DNA of 64,000 bases, taken from assembly GCA_963771905.1 (NCBI GenBank), contig CAVYVI010000004.1, positions 62,001 through 126,000 of the forward strand, given 5' to 3'. This DNA comes from Palsa-147 sp963771905 (GTDB lineage: Bacteria; Acidobacteriota; Terriglobia; Acidiferrales; UBA7541). Below are positions 1 through 10,000 of this stretch, piece by piece. The notes beneath the pieces were generated by a model. It ran no database searches. It saw only the letters and a list, made by a program, of their open reading frames with translations, and was not told the origin of the DNA. A program made the translations under genes and the position numbers. Numbering within the stretch: the first letter of the stretch is position 1; each line of letters starts with the position of its first letter.

Positions 1-303
1 CGCGGGAGCGGGAGGTTCGAGCTTGTTGGGGTCCTTTTCCTTCGAATAGAAATCCCACTCGCCGTTCGCGGGCGGTTTCTCGGAAGGATCGGGCCTGGCC
101 GTTGTCGGCGGAATTGCCGTATCGCGATTCGACGCCGCAGCCGCTCGCAGCGGCATGGGCAAACCGTACTGCGTTCGTCCCATCACATATCCCAGCGTGA
201 AAAACACGCCGCACAACAGCACGACACCGAGAAAGAGTCCGACGAGATGCCGGCTCTCAAGTACCCGGTCGCTTCCCCCGCGTTTTCCGCTTCCCCCAAC
301 CAC
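1..303 (-). CDS. SPOR-type membrane protein, N-terminal part (cut by window edge)
   Basis: Reading from a GTG at 303 down to the window edge gives 101 open codons. The first ~20 residues are basic and Gly-rich, followed by one transmembrane segment (about residues 21-42, VGLFLGVVLLCGVFFTLGY). After it comes a Pro/Thr-rich stretch with EWDFYSKEKDPNKLEPP. This layout (short cytoplasmic tail, one helix, periplasmic linker) matches acidobacterial SPOR-domain proteins, which bind denuded peptidoglycan at the septum. The SPOR domain itself would lie left of base 1, so the family call is inference. An in-frame TAG just upstream rules out a longer start. The slipin gene stops 7 bases upstream, so the two are probably co-transcribed. 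The GGAGG-like sequence lies inside the end of the slipin gene with long spacing (about 13 nt). Confidence 0.6.
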   Translation of the reverse strand, partial: MVGGSGKRGGSDRVLESRHLVGLFLGVVLLCGVFFTLGYVMGRTQYGLPMPLRAAAASNRDTAIPPTTARPDPSEKPPANGEWDFYSKEKDPNKLEPPAPA

Positions 304-310
304 GATCTAT

Positions 311-1075
311 TTATTTCCCTCCAAGAGTTTTTGCCCACTGCGTGATGATATCGATCGGCAGTGGAAAGATGATCGTCGTATTCTTCTCGACGCCAATCTC
401 GGTCAACGTTTGCAGATAGCGGAGCTGAATCGCGGCGGGCTGCGTTTCGAGCACTTCCGCGGCCTGCGCCAGTTTCGTCGAAGCCTGAAACTCGCCCTCG
501 GCGTGAATGACCTTCGCCCGGCGCTCGCGCTCGGCCTCCGCCTGTTTGGCGATGGCGCGCTGCATCGACTCCGGAATATCCACCTGTTTGACTTCAACCT
601 TCGTTACCTTGATACCCCAAGGCTCCGTATCCTGGTCAAGGATTAGTTGTAACTTCGAGTTTACCTTTTCGCGCTCGGACAGGATGGAATCCAGCTCGAA
701 CTGGCCCACCAGGCTCCGCAGCGTGGTTTGCGCGAGCTGCGATGTGGCGTAGAGATAATTCTGAACCTGCGAGAGCGCAAGGTTCGCGTCCACCACGCGG
801 AAATAACACACCGCATTCACCTTCACCGAGACGTTGTCCCGCGTGATCACATCCTGCGGCGGGACATCCAACGTCTCAAGGCGCAGCGAAATTTTCGTCA
901 GCTTGTCGATCGGATAGAACACCAATTGAAGCCCCGCGCCCTTCGCCTGCGGCAGCATCCGCCCCAATCGCAGAACAACTCCGCGCTCCCATTCCTTGAT
1001 GACGTAAATCGAATTGAACAGCCAGATCAGGAAGATGAAGACTCCTACGAGGAACAATGTCTCCGTGAACGGCAT
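311..1075 (-). CDS. Slipin / stomatin-like SPFH membrane protein
   Basis: 254 residues. One N-terminal membrane segment (about 5-25) is followed by an SPFH/Band-7 domain (VIKEWERGVVLRLGRM..., VITRDNVSVKVNAVCYFRVVD) and an Ala/Glu-rich coiled region (KQAEAERERRAKVIHAEGEF). This is the classic slipin build; such proteins oligomerise at the inner membrane and scaffold lipid microdomains. I chose ATG 1075 because GGAGG sits about 8 bases upstream; a GTG at 1090 is the longer option. The gene directly follows an NfeD-type protease gene (about 55 bases), the conserved STOPP pair in which NfeD-like proteases cleave or partner the slipin C-terminus. Confidence 0.9.
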   Translation of the reverse strand: MPFTETLFLVGVFIFLIWLFNSIYVIKEWERGVVLRLGRMLPQAKGAGLQLVFYPIDKLTKISLRLETLDVPPQDVITRDNVSVKVNAVCYFRVVDANLALSQVQNYLYATSQLAQTTLRSLVGQFELDSILSEREKVNSKLQLILDQDTEPWGIKVTKVEVKQVDIPESMQRAIAKQAEAERERRAKVIHAEGEFQASTKLAQAAEVLETQPAAIQLRYLQTLTEIGVEKNTTIIFPLPIDIITQWAKTLGGK

Positions 1076-1130
1076 AACCTTTTCCTCCACCGACGCTCAT
1101 CAACTCAGCCCGGCCGGAGCCGGGTCTGCT

Positions 1131-2525
1131 TCAGTTCTTCGACGGCCGCGCGGGCTCATCCACCGGAACCACATGAAGCGTGAGACCTTCGACCTTTCTC
1201 ACCCGCACGTGCGCGCCTTGCGGAATGGCAGCCACAGCCTCCGCGCGCCATCGCTCGCCATGAACGAAAACCATCCCGGGCGCGTCGCCATCACCGAGAG
1301 CTTGCATCACCTCGCCAATCTCGCCGACTAGCTGCTCGCGTCCTGTCGAGAGCTTCCAACTGCGCGACCTCAGCACCAGCCTCATTAAGATAATGATGAT
1401 CAGCGCGAACGGAATCGTCACGCCCAGCGCCGCGCCCAGGCTCACTCCCATTCCCGTAATCGGCGAGCGCACGAGCATCAGCGCTCCGAGAACCATCGAC
1501 ACCGCCCCGCCTACTCCCAGCACACCGTGAGTCGGAAATTTGGCCTCCAGAATGAAGAGCGCCAGTGCCAGCAAGATGAGCAACAGTCCCGTCAGATTGA
1601 CCGGCAGAAGATGCATCGCAAACAGCGCGAGAAGCAGGCAGATCCCGCCGATCACTCCCGGCGCAAACAGGCCCGGATGGGTGAATTCCGCATACAGTCC
1701 CAGCACTCCAACAATCAGAAGTATGAAGAAGACGTCGGGCTGCACGATGCGGGACAAGAACTGCTGCCGCGGCGTCATCTCGAAATCGGTCACCGTCGGC
1801 GACGTCAATTCGAGTTTCTGGGTCGAGCCGTCGAAGCGCGTGATCGACCGGCCGTCGAGCTGAGCCAGCAGCGCGTCCTGCGTCGGCGCAATCAAATCGA
1901 TCAGCTTCCCATCGAGCGCTTCCTTCTCGCTGAACGCTTTGGCGTCCGTCACAGCCGTCGCGGCCAACTCCGTATTCCGGCCGCGCTTGCTCACGTAGCT
2001 TCGCAAATAGGCGGTCGCCTCGTTGACGATCTTATGCCGCAGAGTGTCGTCAATCTGGACTTCCGAAGGACCAAACAACATGATTGGCGACGCCGCTCCC
2101 GTATCCGTTCCGGGCGCCATCGCTGCGATATCCGCGGACAGAAGGATAAAGAAACCCGCCGACGCCGCGCGCGACCCCGTCGGCGCAACGTATGTCACCA
2201 CCGGCACCGGCGATGCCAGAATTTTCTGAATGATTTCACGCATCGCGGAATCGAGCCCGCCCGGCGTATTGATCGTAATGAGAATCAAATTCGCGTGCTC
2301 GTTCGCCGCGTGATCGATCCCGTTTGCGATGTATTCCGCCAGAATCGGCTCGATTTCGCCGTCAATTTGCAAACGGACAACTTGGGCGTGATTGACCGCT
2401 TGCGGGGAAGCGGTCGGGAGCGAATTCCCTGCCGCGAACGTCTCAGGGACAGAATTTACGCATGCTCCGACAGCGAAGAACAGAACAAGGAGCAACAAGC
2501 TGCCGCGGAGAATTCGAAGGGACAT
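1131..2525 (-). CDS. NfeD-family membrane serine protease (ClpP-like domain, NfeD C-terminus)
   Basis: 464 residues. An N-terminal signal ends in a lipobox-like VGAC (Cys22), so it may be a lipoprotein. Residues ~48-225 form a ClpP-like SDH domain: INTPGGLDSAMREI, then RAASAGFF with the likely nucleophile Ser122; Lys165 (LRHKIVNE) sits at the spacing of the catalytic Lys in archaeal 1510-N proteases. Five membrane segments follow (about 265-384), then an OB-fold NfeD domain (390-455, VGEIGEVMQAL...GERWRAEA). The start is ATG 2525; the open frame continues upstream to 2783, but that part overlaps the TPR gene and ATG 2525 directly precedes a signal sequence. Its partner slipin lies just downstream. 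Expected role: membrane protein quality control. Confidence 0.9.
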   Translation of the reverse strand: MSLRILRGSLLLLVLFFAVGACVNSVPETFAAGNSLPTASPQAVNHAQVVRLQIDGEIEPILAEYIANGIDHAANEHANLILITINTPGGLDSAMREIIQKILASPVPVVTYVAPTGSRAASAGFFILLSADIAAMAPGTDTGAASPIMLFGPSEVQIDDTLRHKIVNEATAYLRSYVSKRGRNTELAATAVTDAKAFSEKEALDGKLIDLIAPTQDALLAQLDGRSITRFDGSTQKLELTSPTVTDFEMTPRQQFLSRIVQPDVFFILLIVGVLGLYAEFTHPGLFAPGVIGGICLLLALFAMHLLPVNLTGLLLILLALALFILEAKFPTHGVLGVGGAVSMVLGALMLVRSPITGMGVSLGAALGVTIPFALIIIILMRLVLRSRSWKLSTGREQLVGEIGEVMQALGDGDAPGMVFVHGERWRAEAVAAIPQGAHVRVRKVEGLTLHVVPVDEPARPSKN

Positions 2526-2614
2526 CTCGGCACACAGTATAGCAGGAGTTGGGATAGCAGGAGTTGGACGAACGCTCGGCTCCGTCGCTGGAACCCACCG
2601 GAGGAGGTCAGCAG

Positions 2615-3460
2615 CTATTGCGGCGGCAACGGCTTCTTCGTGTCGCCCGCATAAGACGGCTGCACCACGAGCACTTCTTGAATCCGCGGGTCCTTGATCA
2701 CTTTCGAGAACTCGGGGTCCGTCTGTGCCAACAGAAAATCCTTGTAGCCGTCGTCCCGCGACATCCTCAGATAATGCGCGCATCGCAGGACGTCGCCCTG
2801 CCGTGCATACGTCTTCGCCACCAGGAAATAAAACAGCCCCGGCTCCGTCGTGTACCGCTGCTGCACCGTCGAGCCGTATCCGCCGTGCCGGTTGAAAATC
2901 TGCGGATCTAGCGCAATTGCTGTGTCGAACGAATCCATCGCCCGGGAATATTGCTTGGCACCGAAGTACGCGTAGCCGAGATTGCTGTAAACGGTCGCGA
3001 GGTCGGAAGTGGGATGCAGCGCGATGGCCTCTCTGTAAATTCGCACCGCGCGTCCGTAGTGCTTCTTCTCGTATTCCACCGTGCCATAATTGTTGATCGC
3101 GCTCGCGTACGTCTTGTCCGCCTTCATCGCCCGCTTGTAATAGCGCCCCGCCAGCGTCTCGTTACCTTCCTGCTGGTAAGCAACCCCAATCTTGTTCAGC
3201 AATTCGGCGTCGCTTGGCGTCGATGCGAGAAGCGCTTCGTACACGTGGATCGCGTCGCCGTACATCTTCCGCGCCATCAAAATATCGGCGCGCATTTCCT
3301 GAGTCTGGCGCCCGGTCATGGGTGCCGTATCCGGCGCGTTCGTTTGCACGACACGGCCTGCAGCGTCTGAACTTGTGGATGAGGATTGCCGAGCTTGGGA
3401 CAGAATGGGCGAAGCGACGATAAGTGCTACGGGGAGGGCAATCACCGCGAGGCGGTTCAT
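2615..3460 (-). CDS. Secreted TPR-repeat protein
   Basis: 281 residues with a signal peptide (MNRLAVIALPVALIVASPI, likely cut after SQA). Residues ~50-190 contain about four tetratricopeptide repeats, seen as AYQQEGNETLAGRYYKRAMK, NYGTVEYEKKHYGRAVRIYR and SNLGYAYFGAKQYSRAMDSF. The last ~90 residues lack clear repeats. AAGGAG lies 7 bases before ATG 3460. The gene begins 30 bases after the class A PBP gene and 89 bases before NfeD, on the same strand, so an envelope role as a periplasmic scaffold is plausible but inferred from position only. Confidence 0.85.
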   Translation of the reverse strand: MNRLAVIALPVALIVASPILSQARQSSSTSSDAAGRVVQTNAPDTAPMTGRQTQEMRADILMARKMYGDAIHVYEALLASTPSDAELLNKIGVAYQQEGNETLAGRYYKRAMKADKTYASAINNYGTVEYEKKHYGRAVRIYREAIALHPTSDLATVYSNLGYAYFGAKQYSRAMDSFDTAIALDPQIFNRHGGYGSTVQQRYTTEPGLFYFLVAKTYARQGDVLRCAHYLRMSRDDGYKDFLLAQTDPEFSKVIKDPRIQEVLVVQPSYAGDTKKPLPPQ

Positions 3461-3490
3461 TGCAGTTCTCCTTTTTCCGCACCCCAGAAG

Positions 3491-6175
3491 CTACGGATTC
3501 GGCTTTGGCGGCTGTTCCGCAGGCTTCTTGCTTCCTCCAAAGATACCAAAAATCTTTTGCAAAACACCTTTTTTCTTTTCGGCGTCCTGGCCCTGCGCGT
3601 CATTTCCGGAATTCTGGCCGGCCTCGCCGCTTTCCGTGCCTCCGGGCGCCGCATTCGGATTGTACGTGTTCGCTGCCGTGCCGTTCGCCGGCTGGCCCGG
3701 CGGAGGCGGCGATGGGTTGCCGCCCTTGCCGAATAGATGCGAGAGCCACGAAACCGCCGGCGCCTGCGACAACGCGCGTCCGCCGTGAAGGAAGCAGAAC
3801 TCTGTCGGTTCCGTTCCCGCCAGAAATACTTCCTGACGCGTCGTCGGGCACTGCGGGGTGGCAAGCTGCTCGGATTGAGGATCAACAGTCACTTGGGTTA
3901 CGCCCGGCGGCGCCTCGAACGGCTCCGTGTCGTGATACGCCGGCAGCGCAACTGCCCGCTTCATGAATTCGGCCCAGATCGGCGCCGCCGATACGGTCCC
4001 CGAAAGATCCAGATCGCGGTTGTCGTCGAAGCCCACCCACACTACGCAAATTAGATTGGATGTGAATCCCGCGAACCAGCCGTCCCGCGATGTTCCCGTC
4101 TTCCCCGCCGCTGGCGCGTCGAATCCCATCGCCCGCACCGTCGCGCCCGTCCCTTGATTCATCACGTCTTCCATCAGCGTGGTGACTAGATACGCGACGC
4201 GCGGATCCAGAACCGGCCGCGTCTTCGGCACGTCCGTCTCAACGACCTTGCCGTCGCCGTCCAGCACACTGCGAATGAATAGAGGCTCGGCGCGCGTTCC
4301 ATTGGTGGCGAATGCCGTGTACCCGGCCGCAACTTCGATCGGCGTCATTTCATACGCGCCGAGCGCCATGGCTGGCGTCGCTTGAATGTTCGGATCGAGA
4401 CCCATCTGCCGCGCCACCGCTGCCACCCGGTCGTAGCCGACCATTTCCGCCACTTTCACCGTTGCGACGTTCAGCGAGTGGATCAGCGCGTCGCGCACCG
4501 TCACCGTTCCGTAGAACTGCTCGCCGAAATTGTTCGGCGTGTATTCCTTGCCGTCAAACTCGAATGTCGTCGGTTCGTCCACCACCGTCGTGATCGGCGT
4601 CACCACCGGCTGCCTTCCCTCGGCGGCATTGTCCAATGCAGCCGCGTAGACGAACGGCTTGAACGCCGAGCCCGGCTGCCTCCGCGCCACTGCATGATTC
4701 AGCTGGCTTTCGCCGTAGTTCCGTCCGCCGACCAGCGCCCGAATTTCTCCCGTATGCGGATCGAGAGCCACAAGGGCAATCTGCACTTGCGGCACCACTT
4801 CACCTTTCTTCTTCCACAGCGCGTAGCGCTTTGCCAGCAACTTGTCCAGATTCTGCGCGCCGATATCCACCGCCGTGGTCGCCGCGCGCTGCAATTCCGG
4901 ATCAAGCGTCGTGTAAATCCGGTAGCTCTCCGAAGCCAGATCGCTCTCGGAAATCTGCTCGAGCACGTGGTCCTTCACCATGTCGACGAAGTACGGGCCA
5001 TCGCTCGCCGCCACTCCTCCGCCCACAAAATGTAGCTGCAACTTTTTCGCCGCGTCGGCCGCCGCTGCCGTGGCGTAGCCATTTTCGACCATCTCGCCCA
5101 GCACGCGGTCGCGCGCCTCGTCCGATTTATCCTGATGGCGCTCCGCCGCGGAATACCGGTTGGGCGCGCGAATGATCCCGGCGAGAAAGGCGCATTCGCC
5201 GAGCGAAAGCTCGCGGACGTCCTTTCCGAAATACGCTTGCGCTGCTTCGCCGAAACCGCGAATGGAAAAACTGCCGCGATTGCCGAGATAAACCTCGTTG
5301 GCGTACAACTCGAAAATTTCCTGCTTGGTGAATCGCTGATTCAACTCCAGCGCGACGATCGTTTCCTTGACCTTCCGGCTCCACACCCGCTTCGTCGAAA
5401 AGAAAAAGCTTCGCGCCACCTGCATATCGATCGTGCTCGCGCCCTGCGCTCTCTGGCCCCGCCGCAGATCCGCCCACGCCGCGCCAAACACGCGGATGAA
5501 ATCGAAGCCTCCGTGCTCGAAGAATCGCTTGTCTTCCGCGGAAAGCACGGCCTCGATCAGCGGCTTGGGCAGATCGTCGAACCGCTCCACCCGCCGCTTC
5601 TCGCGCGTCGTATCGAACAAATTGGTCAGAACTTCCGGCTCGATTTCGGCGGATTGCTGCGGTGCGCCGTTCGCCAGCGCCGTGATCCGCGCGATATCAT
5701 TGCCTTCGAAATCCACGCGCAGCGCGTTCCCTCCTTCGAAATAGGAAGCCCTCGCCGGGCGGATCTCCACGGCCTTTCCGCTTAGGCGGAATTGCCCCAC
5801 CCCATCCGGGAGCGCCTCCTGCGAGTACCCGGCGCGAACCAGGTAGATCTCGAGATCCCCCGGCTTCATCGCCTGCCCGACAAATATCTTCTCGGGCTCC
5901 GCATACACGCGCGAAGTATTCTGAAAAATTTGGCCCGACAGGCGTGCGTCAATCATTCGTCCGAATGAGATGTAGTAGTACAGGAACACGCCCGCTCCCA
6001 CGAGCAGGCATGCCGAGGCGAATCCAAGCAGAGTGAGGCCGTAACGCGTCGTCCAAAATCCGTGGCCAAGCCGTATGCGCAACAATCCCCCCGTACCCGA
6101 ACGAAAGCCTCTACCTAGGTTTGAGGGCCCAAGCACGCTGTTGGTTGCAGACCAGCCACCGCAGGTTGAGCGCAA
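3491..6175 (-). CDS. Class A penicillin-binding protein (PBP1A-type glycosyltransferase/transpeptidase)
   Basis: 894 residues from a TTG. Membrane anchor ~43-70 (LLGFASACLLVGAGVFLYYY). GT51 glycosyltransferase domain ~190-360 with the catalytic-Glu motif EDKRFFEHGGFD and STIDMQVARSFF. Transpeptidase domain ~430-790 with all three active-site motifs: SAFK (GSAFKPFVYAAAL, near 502), SLN (HSLNVATVK) and KTGTS. It polymerises and cross-links lipid II on the periplasmic side. The C-terminus (last ~75 residues) is Pro/Asn/Gly-rich and then Lys-rich, probably disordered. Start uncertain: no good ribosome site precedes TTG 6175, and a GTG at 6136 is an alternative. It lies 48 bases after a small membrane-protein gene and heads the envelope run to its left. 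Confidence 0.93.
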   Translation of the reverse strand: MRSTCGGWSATNSVLGPSNLGRGFRSGTGGLLRIRLGHGFWTTRYGLTLLGFASACLLVGAGVFLYYYISFGRMIDARLSGQIFQNTSRVYAEPEKIFVGQAMKPGDLEIYLVRAGYSQEALPDGVGQFRLSGKAVEIRPARASYFEGGNALRVDFEGNDIARITALANGAPQQSAEIEPEVLTNLFDTTREKRRVERFDDLPKPLIEAVLSAEDKRFFEHGGFDFIRVFGAAWADLRRGQRAQGASTIDMQVARSFFFSTKRVWSRKVKETIVALELNQRFTKQEIFELYANEVYLGNRGSFSIRGFGEAAQAYFGKDVRELSLGECAFLAGIIRAPNRYSAAERHQDKSDEARDRVLGEMVENGYATAAAADAAKKLQLHFVGGGVAASDGPYFVDMVKDHVLEQISESDLASESYRIYTTLDPELQRAATTAVDIGAQNLDKLLAKRYALWKKKGEVVPQVQIALVALDPHTGEIRALVGGRNYGESQLNHAVARRQPGSAFKPFVYAAALDNAAEGRQPVVTPITTVVDEPTTFEFDGKEYTPNNFGEQFYGTVTVRDALIHSLNVATVKVAEMVGYDRVAAVARQMGLDPNIQATPAMALGAYEMTPIEVAAGYTAFATNGTRAEPLFIRSVLDGDGKVVETDVPKTRPVLDPRVAYLVTTLMEDVMNQGTGATVRAMGFDAPAAGKTGTSRDGWFAGFTSNLICVVWVGFDDNRDLDLSGTVSAAPIWAEFMKRAVALPAYHDTEPFEAPPGVTQVTVDPQSEQLATPQCPTTRQEVFLAGTEPTEFCFLHGGRALSQAPAVSWLSHLFGKGGNPSPPPPGQPANGTAANTYNPNAAPGGTESGEAGQNSGNDAQGQDAEKKKGVLQKIFGIFGGSKKPAEQPPKPNP

Positions 6176-6223
6176 TATGTCCGCGGCTCAATCCCTGCCC
6201 CCCATCGGGTGGACTTCTCCATT

Positions 6224-6619
6224 CTAGATGCTGTGGTTGTCTGCGTGGGTATGAAAATTCAGCGGGAGCGTATAACCGGGAAAAACTACGTTCACTTGAT
6301 AATCGACGTCGATCTCGACTAGCGCCGGCATTCCGGGTTCTCCCCCGCCTGAAAATTTGATGTGGATGTCCTTCTTGTCCGCGGGAATCCCCAAATCCTT
6401 TACCTTTTTGAAGACGTCAGTTTGAATGTCGTCCGGCGACTTCCGATTGGCAACGGCGAAGCGCGATTCCGTCTCGATGGAATCTTGCAGCTCGAAGTTA
6501 TTGACATAAACCGGAACGATTTTCACCGCGGCGAAAACCGCGGCGGCCAAAACCACTAGAAAGAGGAATCCAGCGAGTTTCCCCGCACCTCGTTCAGACT
6601 CACGTCTCGTCAACTTCAT
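6224..6619 (-). CDS. Small single-pass membrane protein, function unknown (DUF4845-like)
   Basis: 131 residues. A charged start (MKLTRRESERGAGK) is followed by one membrane segment (about 16-36, LAGFLFLVVLAAAVFAAVKI) and an exported domain of ~90 residues (PVYVNNFELQDSIETESRF...) rich in beta-type residues. The architecture resembles DUF4845 proteins, which are small N-anchored envelope proteins of unknown role; that assignment is tentative. It is 48 bases upstream of the class A PBP gene on the same strand and may be the first gene of that transcription unit. Confidence 0.7.
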   Translation of the reverse strand: MKLTRRESERGAGKLAGFLFLVVLAAAVFAAVKIVPVYVNNFELQDSIETESRFAVANRKSPDDIQTDVFKKVKDLGIPADKKDIHIKFSGGGEPGMPALVEIDVDYQVNVVFPGYTLPLNFHTHADNHSI

Positions 6620-7026
6620 GTTAATTCGCCCCGTTCTCGGAAGTCTGCCGAACAGTTCCAGACGTTATAAGCGAGGCTAGCACCCTCATCTCGCGGTGTC
6701 GAGGAAACAGCCGTTCAGGTGTTCGCGACGAGTTACCTCGACGCTTCCGGATGGCCTATGCGGGCCTCGATTTGGCCGCGAAAACGCCAAATCCGAGGCC
6801 TCCAACGTGAAACTCCCATTCACGGCAGGCAGCCTGCCAATTCGACTATCCGGTCCTGAGCCATCGCGGGCACACCCCGGCGTTCCCGGAGCGGATGCTG
6901 CAGGGTCCGTCACGGCTCACGGGCTGCGTGCCATTAGAAAAAAAAACGCGACGGCGAGGGCAGTTGAATTTAGAATGTGCCCGTCTAAGTGGACATGATG
7001 AATGTCTTGGATTCGAGAGGGAAATG
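6620..7026. other. Divergent intergenic region with hairpins
   Basis: About 400 bases between the minus-strand small membrane gene and the plus-strand tricorn gene. I found no convincing gene on either strand. It holds two inverted repeats: a long one at 6763-6800 (separate entry) and GGCAGG-CAG-CCTGCC at 6824-6838. Promoters for both flanking genes should lie here, but no clear -35/-10 pair could be fixed by eye. Confidence 0.6.
6763..6800. other. Long imperfect inverted repeat (14/15 bp stem)
   Basis: Left arm GGCCTCGATTTGGC (6763-6776) pairs with right arm GCCAAATCCGAGGCC (6786-6800), with a 9-nt loop and one bulged base. No T-run follows on either strand, so it is not a standard intrinsic terminator. 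It may be an RNA structure in the leader of the tricorn transcript or a regulator site. Confidence 0.55.
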
Positions 7027-10000
7027 ATGAAACGCCTTTGCTTCATTCTTTCACTGTTCCTTCTGTTGGGCCAAATCTGCCTCGCGCAAGACGCAACACC
7101 TCTGCTCATGCAGAGCCCGACCCTCAGCAAGACCCAGATCGCGTTTGCGTACGGCGGAGACATCTGGATCGTTCAGCGCACGGGGGGCGATGCTCGACGC
7201 CTAGTGACCGGAACCGGACTCTTAAGTGGCCCGGTGTTCTCTCCCGACGGTGCAATGGTCGCCTATACCGGCGACTACGACGGCAACCAGGACGTCTATC
7301 TGGTCAGCGCCGATGGCGGCGAGCCGCGCCGACTGACCTACCATCCCGGAACAGACGTCGTTGTCGGGTGGTCGCCCGACGGCAAGCGGATCATTTTCCG
7401 GTCCACGCGGAGCAGTTATACGCGCTTCGAAAAGCTGTTCACAATTCCCGTCGCCGGTGGATTCCCCGTGGAATTGCCTTTGCCGATGGGCGTCGAGGCC
7501 TCCTATTCGCCGGACGGCTCTCAGCTCGCCTACGTGCCGCGCTGGAACCGTCGCCTCGGAGCCGGATCGAACTATATTGCGATCAAGCAGTATCACGGCG
7601 GTCTGACTTCGCCGATCTGGATTGCCAACCTCTCGGATTCGAGCGTGGCTAAATTGCCGCGCGAAAATTCGAATGACTTCAATCCCATGTGGATCGGCGA
7701 CAAAATCTATTTCCTTTCGGACCGAAGCGGGCCCATCACCCTCTTCGTCTACGACACGAAAACCCAGGATGTAAAACAGCTCCTGAAGAATGACGGCTTC
7801 GATTTCAAATCCGCCTCCGCCGGGCCCGATGCGATTGTGTATGAACAACTCGGCTCGTTGCATCTCTTCAATTTGCAATCGGGCGAGGAGAAAAAAATCG
7901 ACGTGCGCGTCGCCGGCGATATGCCGCAAATCGCGCCGCACTTCGAAAAAGTTGAGAAGCAAATCCGAGATGCAAATATTTCGCCCACCGGTCAGCGTGC
8001 CGTCTTCGAAGTGCACGGCGATATCCTGACGGTTCCGGCAGAAAAGGGCGACATTCGCAACATTACTCACAGCCCGGGTGCGGCCGATCGCGATCCGGCC
8101 TGGTCGCCCGACGGCAAGTCCATCGCTTACTTCTCGGACGAATCCGGCGAATACGCACTTCACATCTCCAGCCAGGACGCTCTCGCCCCCGTTCGCAAGA
8201 TCGATCTCGGCCAGCCGCCTTCATTTTTCTATTCGCCCACGTGGTCGCCGGACAGCAAAAAGATTGCCTACAGCGACAAGCGCCTCAATCTCTGGTACGT
8301 CGACCTCGATCACCCCACTCCCGTCAAAGTCGACACCGACCTCTTCGATTCGCCACTCCACGAGTTCGACACCGTGTGGTCTCCCGACAACCGCTGGCTC
8401 GCGTATACCAAACAGTTGCCCAGTCATTTGCGCGCCGTCTTTGTCTATTCACTCGATGGCCACAAGGCTACTCAAGTGACCGACGGCATGAGCGACGCCC
8501 TCTTTCCCAATTTCGATAAGAACGGAAAATATCTTTACTTCACGGCCAGCACCAACATGGGTCTCACGACGGGCTGGCTCGATATGACCAGCATCGATCA
8601 TCCAGTCACACGAAGCGCCTACGTGACTGTCCTCCGCAAGGATCTGCCTTCGCCTCTTGCTCCGGAAAGCGACGACGAGAAAATCGGCAACAAGAAAGAC
8701 TCCGAGACCGATCAATCCGCCGATCAAGACAAAGACAAAACGAACGACTCAGATAAGGAAAAGGATAAAGACAAAGAAAAAGACAAGACGAAAACGGAGC
8801 CGGTCAAGGTCACCATCGACTTCGAGAACATTTCTCAGCGCGTTTTGGCCTTACCCATTCCGGCTCGCAATTATCGGGACATGCAGGCAGGCAAACAGGG
8901 AGTCCTGTACCTCCTCGAGGGCCCGCAGGTTGATTCCGAACCCGGCCCCCCGAAGTTCGCAGTCCAGCGTTTTGATCTGAAGACGCGCAAGACCGATAAG
9001 CTACTCGACGGCGTCCAGGCCTTCAAAGAATCGGACAACGGCGAAAAGATGCTCTATCTCAAGGATGAGAAATGGTTCATCGCCCCCTCTGGCAAAGCTC
9101 CCGGCCCAGGTGCCGGCGATTCTGCCATGACCGCTGCGGACGGCCCATCCAAGCCGGCCGGGCCGCTCAAGACTGTGGACATGGAAGTCTTTGTGGACCC
9201 GCGCGCGGAATGGAAGCAGATGTACCAGGAAGTGTGGCGCATCGAACGCGACTTCTTCTATGACCCTCACTTCCACGGCCTGAACATCAAGGCAGCCGAG
9301 GAAGCGTACGCTGCGTTCCTGCCCGGCATCGCGAGCCGTGCGGATCTCAGCTATCTCCTTGAGGACATGTTGGGGAATCTAAACGTTTTGCACATGTACA
9401 TCGTCGGCGGCACACAGCCGGAACTCAAAACCGTGAAGGTGGGGCTCCTCGGCGCCGACTACTCCATCGAGAACGGCCGCTACCGCTTCACGCGCATTTA
9501 TAACGGCGAAAACTGGAACCCCGAACTTCACGCTCCGCTCACCCAGCCCGGTGTAAATGTGAAGGAAGGCGAGTATTTGCTGGCGGTCAACGGCCAGCCT
9601 TTGCATTCAACCGACAACATCTATCGCTTCTTCCAGGAAACGGCCGGCAAACAGGTGGTGTTGAACGTTGGCCCGAACGCCGATGGCACCGGAGCCCGCG
9701 AGGTTACCGTCGTTCCAATCGAGAGTGAGACGTCGCTCCGGAATCTCGCGTGGATCGAGGGCAATCGCCACAAGGTCGATCAGATGAGCGGCGGCAAACT
9801 CGCTTACGTCTATCTTCCGAATACTGCCGGCGCGGGTTACACCAATTTCAACCGCTACTTCTTCGCTCAGGTTGGCAAGGAGGGTGCCGTTCTCGATGAA
9901 CGCTTCAATGGTGGCGGGGCACTCGCGGATTACATCATCGATTATTTGCGCCGCCCCGTGATGAGCTTCGTCATGACTCGCGAAGGGGAAACGACCGCCG

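Noticed and set aside
1527..2654. 375-codon plus-strand frame opposite the NfeD gene
   Set aside because: Arg/Gln/His-rich shadow with no motif; the NfeD protein on the other strand is clear.
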